Shown piece by piece: positions 6,299 through 6,551 of a DNA stretch of 6,551 bases. The stretch is from Flavobacteriaceae bacterium. GTDB taxonomy: Bacteria > Bacteroidota > Bacteroidia > Flavobacteriales > Flavobacteriaceae. The notes beneath the pieces were generated by a model. The model had not been told where the DNA came from. It saw only the letters and a program-made list of their open reading frames with translations, and searched no databases. Position 1 is the first letter of the stretch. Every line of letters begins with the position of its first letter. The translations under genes and the position numbers were made by a program. The DNA lies in NCBI GenBank assembly GCA_016763715.1, contig JAESTG010000094.1, positions 1-6,551 on the forward strand. The letters run 5' to 3'.

Positions 6299-6551
6299 TT
6301 ATCGAAGACCACGACCAATTTTGTTCAATTTTTCAGCTGCGGTTAGATCTTTAACTAATTTATCTAATATCCCATTAATAAAGAGACTACTCTTAGGGTT
6401 GAGTATTCCTTAGAGATTTCTAAGTATTCATTAATGGTAACCTTCACTGGAATACTTGAAAAATAAAGAAACTCTGCAATACCCATTTTAAGAATAATCA
6501 TATCTACTTCGGCAATCCGCTCCGTGTCCCAATTTGGTGTTTTCCCATCAA
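6299..6551 (-). pseudogene. nusB: Transcription antitermination factor NusB, C-terminal part, frameshifted
   Basis: NusB binds boxA RNA with NusE (S10) and helps assemble rRNA antitermination complexes. The window holds only its C-terminal part. From the right edge the frame reads 51 residues including TPNWDTERIAEVDMIILKMG and PVKVTINEYLEISKEYST, the highly conserved NusB helices. At the GGG run at 6396-6398 (CCC on the coding strand) the frame shifts: uninterrupted reading gives LRVVSLLMGY and stops at 6364-6366. Adding one C restores PKSSLFINGILDKLV and a C-terminal KIGRGLR with stop at 6299-6301, exactly the family ending. So one base is missing from what should be a four-base C run. The protein as read would lose about 32 correct C-terminal residues, including the last helix. 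A homopolymer sequencing error and a real mutation look the same here. The start and N-terminal part lie beyond the window. The gene is upstream of the DUF1573 gene and yajC on the same strand. Confidence 0.88.

Overview
The window looks like chromosomal DNA from a member of the Bacteroidota, most likely a marine or aquatic Flavobacteriaceae. The evidence is an AT-rich composition, a secreted protein with a C-terminal type IX secretion (T9SS) sorting domain, the partial gene order nusB – DUF1573 lipoprotein – yajC typical of this phylum, few Shine-Dalgarno sequences ahead of starts, and a TAnnTTTG-type -7 box upstream of pyrD. The left and middle parts are ordinary housekeeping sequence. I found no mobile element, CRISPR array, phage gene, tRNA or rRNA, and no convincing undescribed multi-gene system.

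Layout. From 1 to 1766, three genes lie on the minus strand. In transcription order these are a LysE/RhtB-family exporter (1152-1766, start moved inward), an HMG-CoA lyase (216-1079) and the N-terminus of a 5'-nucleotidase-family metallophosphatase lipoprotein (1-214, running off the left edge). The last two are separated by a single base. On the plus strand, 1833-2750 encodes a spondin-domain protein with a T9SS sorting tail. Its 3' end overlaps, tail to tail, the 3' end of minus-strand pyrD (2728-3774, class 2 quinone-linked dihydroorotate dehydrogenase). pepT (peptidase T, 3865-5103, plus) is divergent from pyrD.

The right part is where the sequence becomes unusual. Between pepT and yajC lies a 371-base stretch with no intact gene. 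It holds what looks like the wreck of a small secreted-protein gene (about 5170-5339), followed by a strong bidirectional terminator with a perfect 18-bp stem (5415-5454). The minus-strand block nusB (partial) – DUF1573 lipoprotein – yajC follows. yajC is intact. The DUF1573 gene has one in-frame TAA at codon 98 of 160, with a perfectly family-like continuation after it. nusB carries a one-base frameshift in a short homopolymer, after which its normal C-terminus continues in another frame. Three broken reading frames within about 1.3 kb, beside six clean ones, is the main observation. It means either real gene decay or locally poor sequence, and re-sequencing would separate the two.

Functionally the genes cover leucine/ketone-body catabolism (HMG-CoA lyase), pyrimidine synthesis (pyrD), tripeptide hydrolysis (pepT), amino-acid or metabolite export (LysE), cell-surface display or secretion (spondin/T9SS protein), Sec translocon support (yajC) and rRNA transcription antitermination (nusB). 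Apart from the nusB–DUF1573–yajC block they do not form one pathway.
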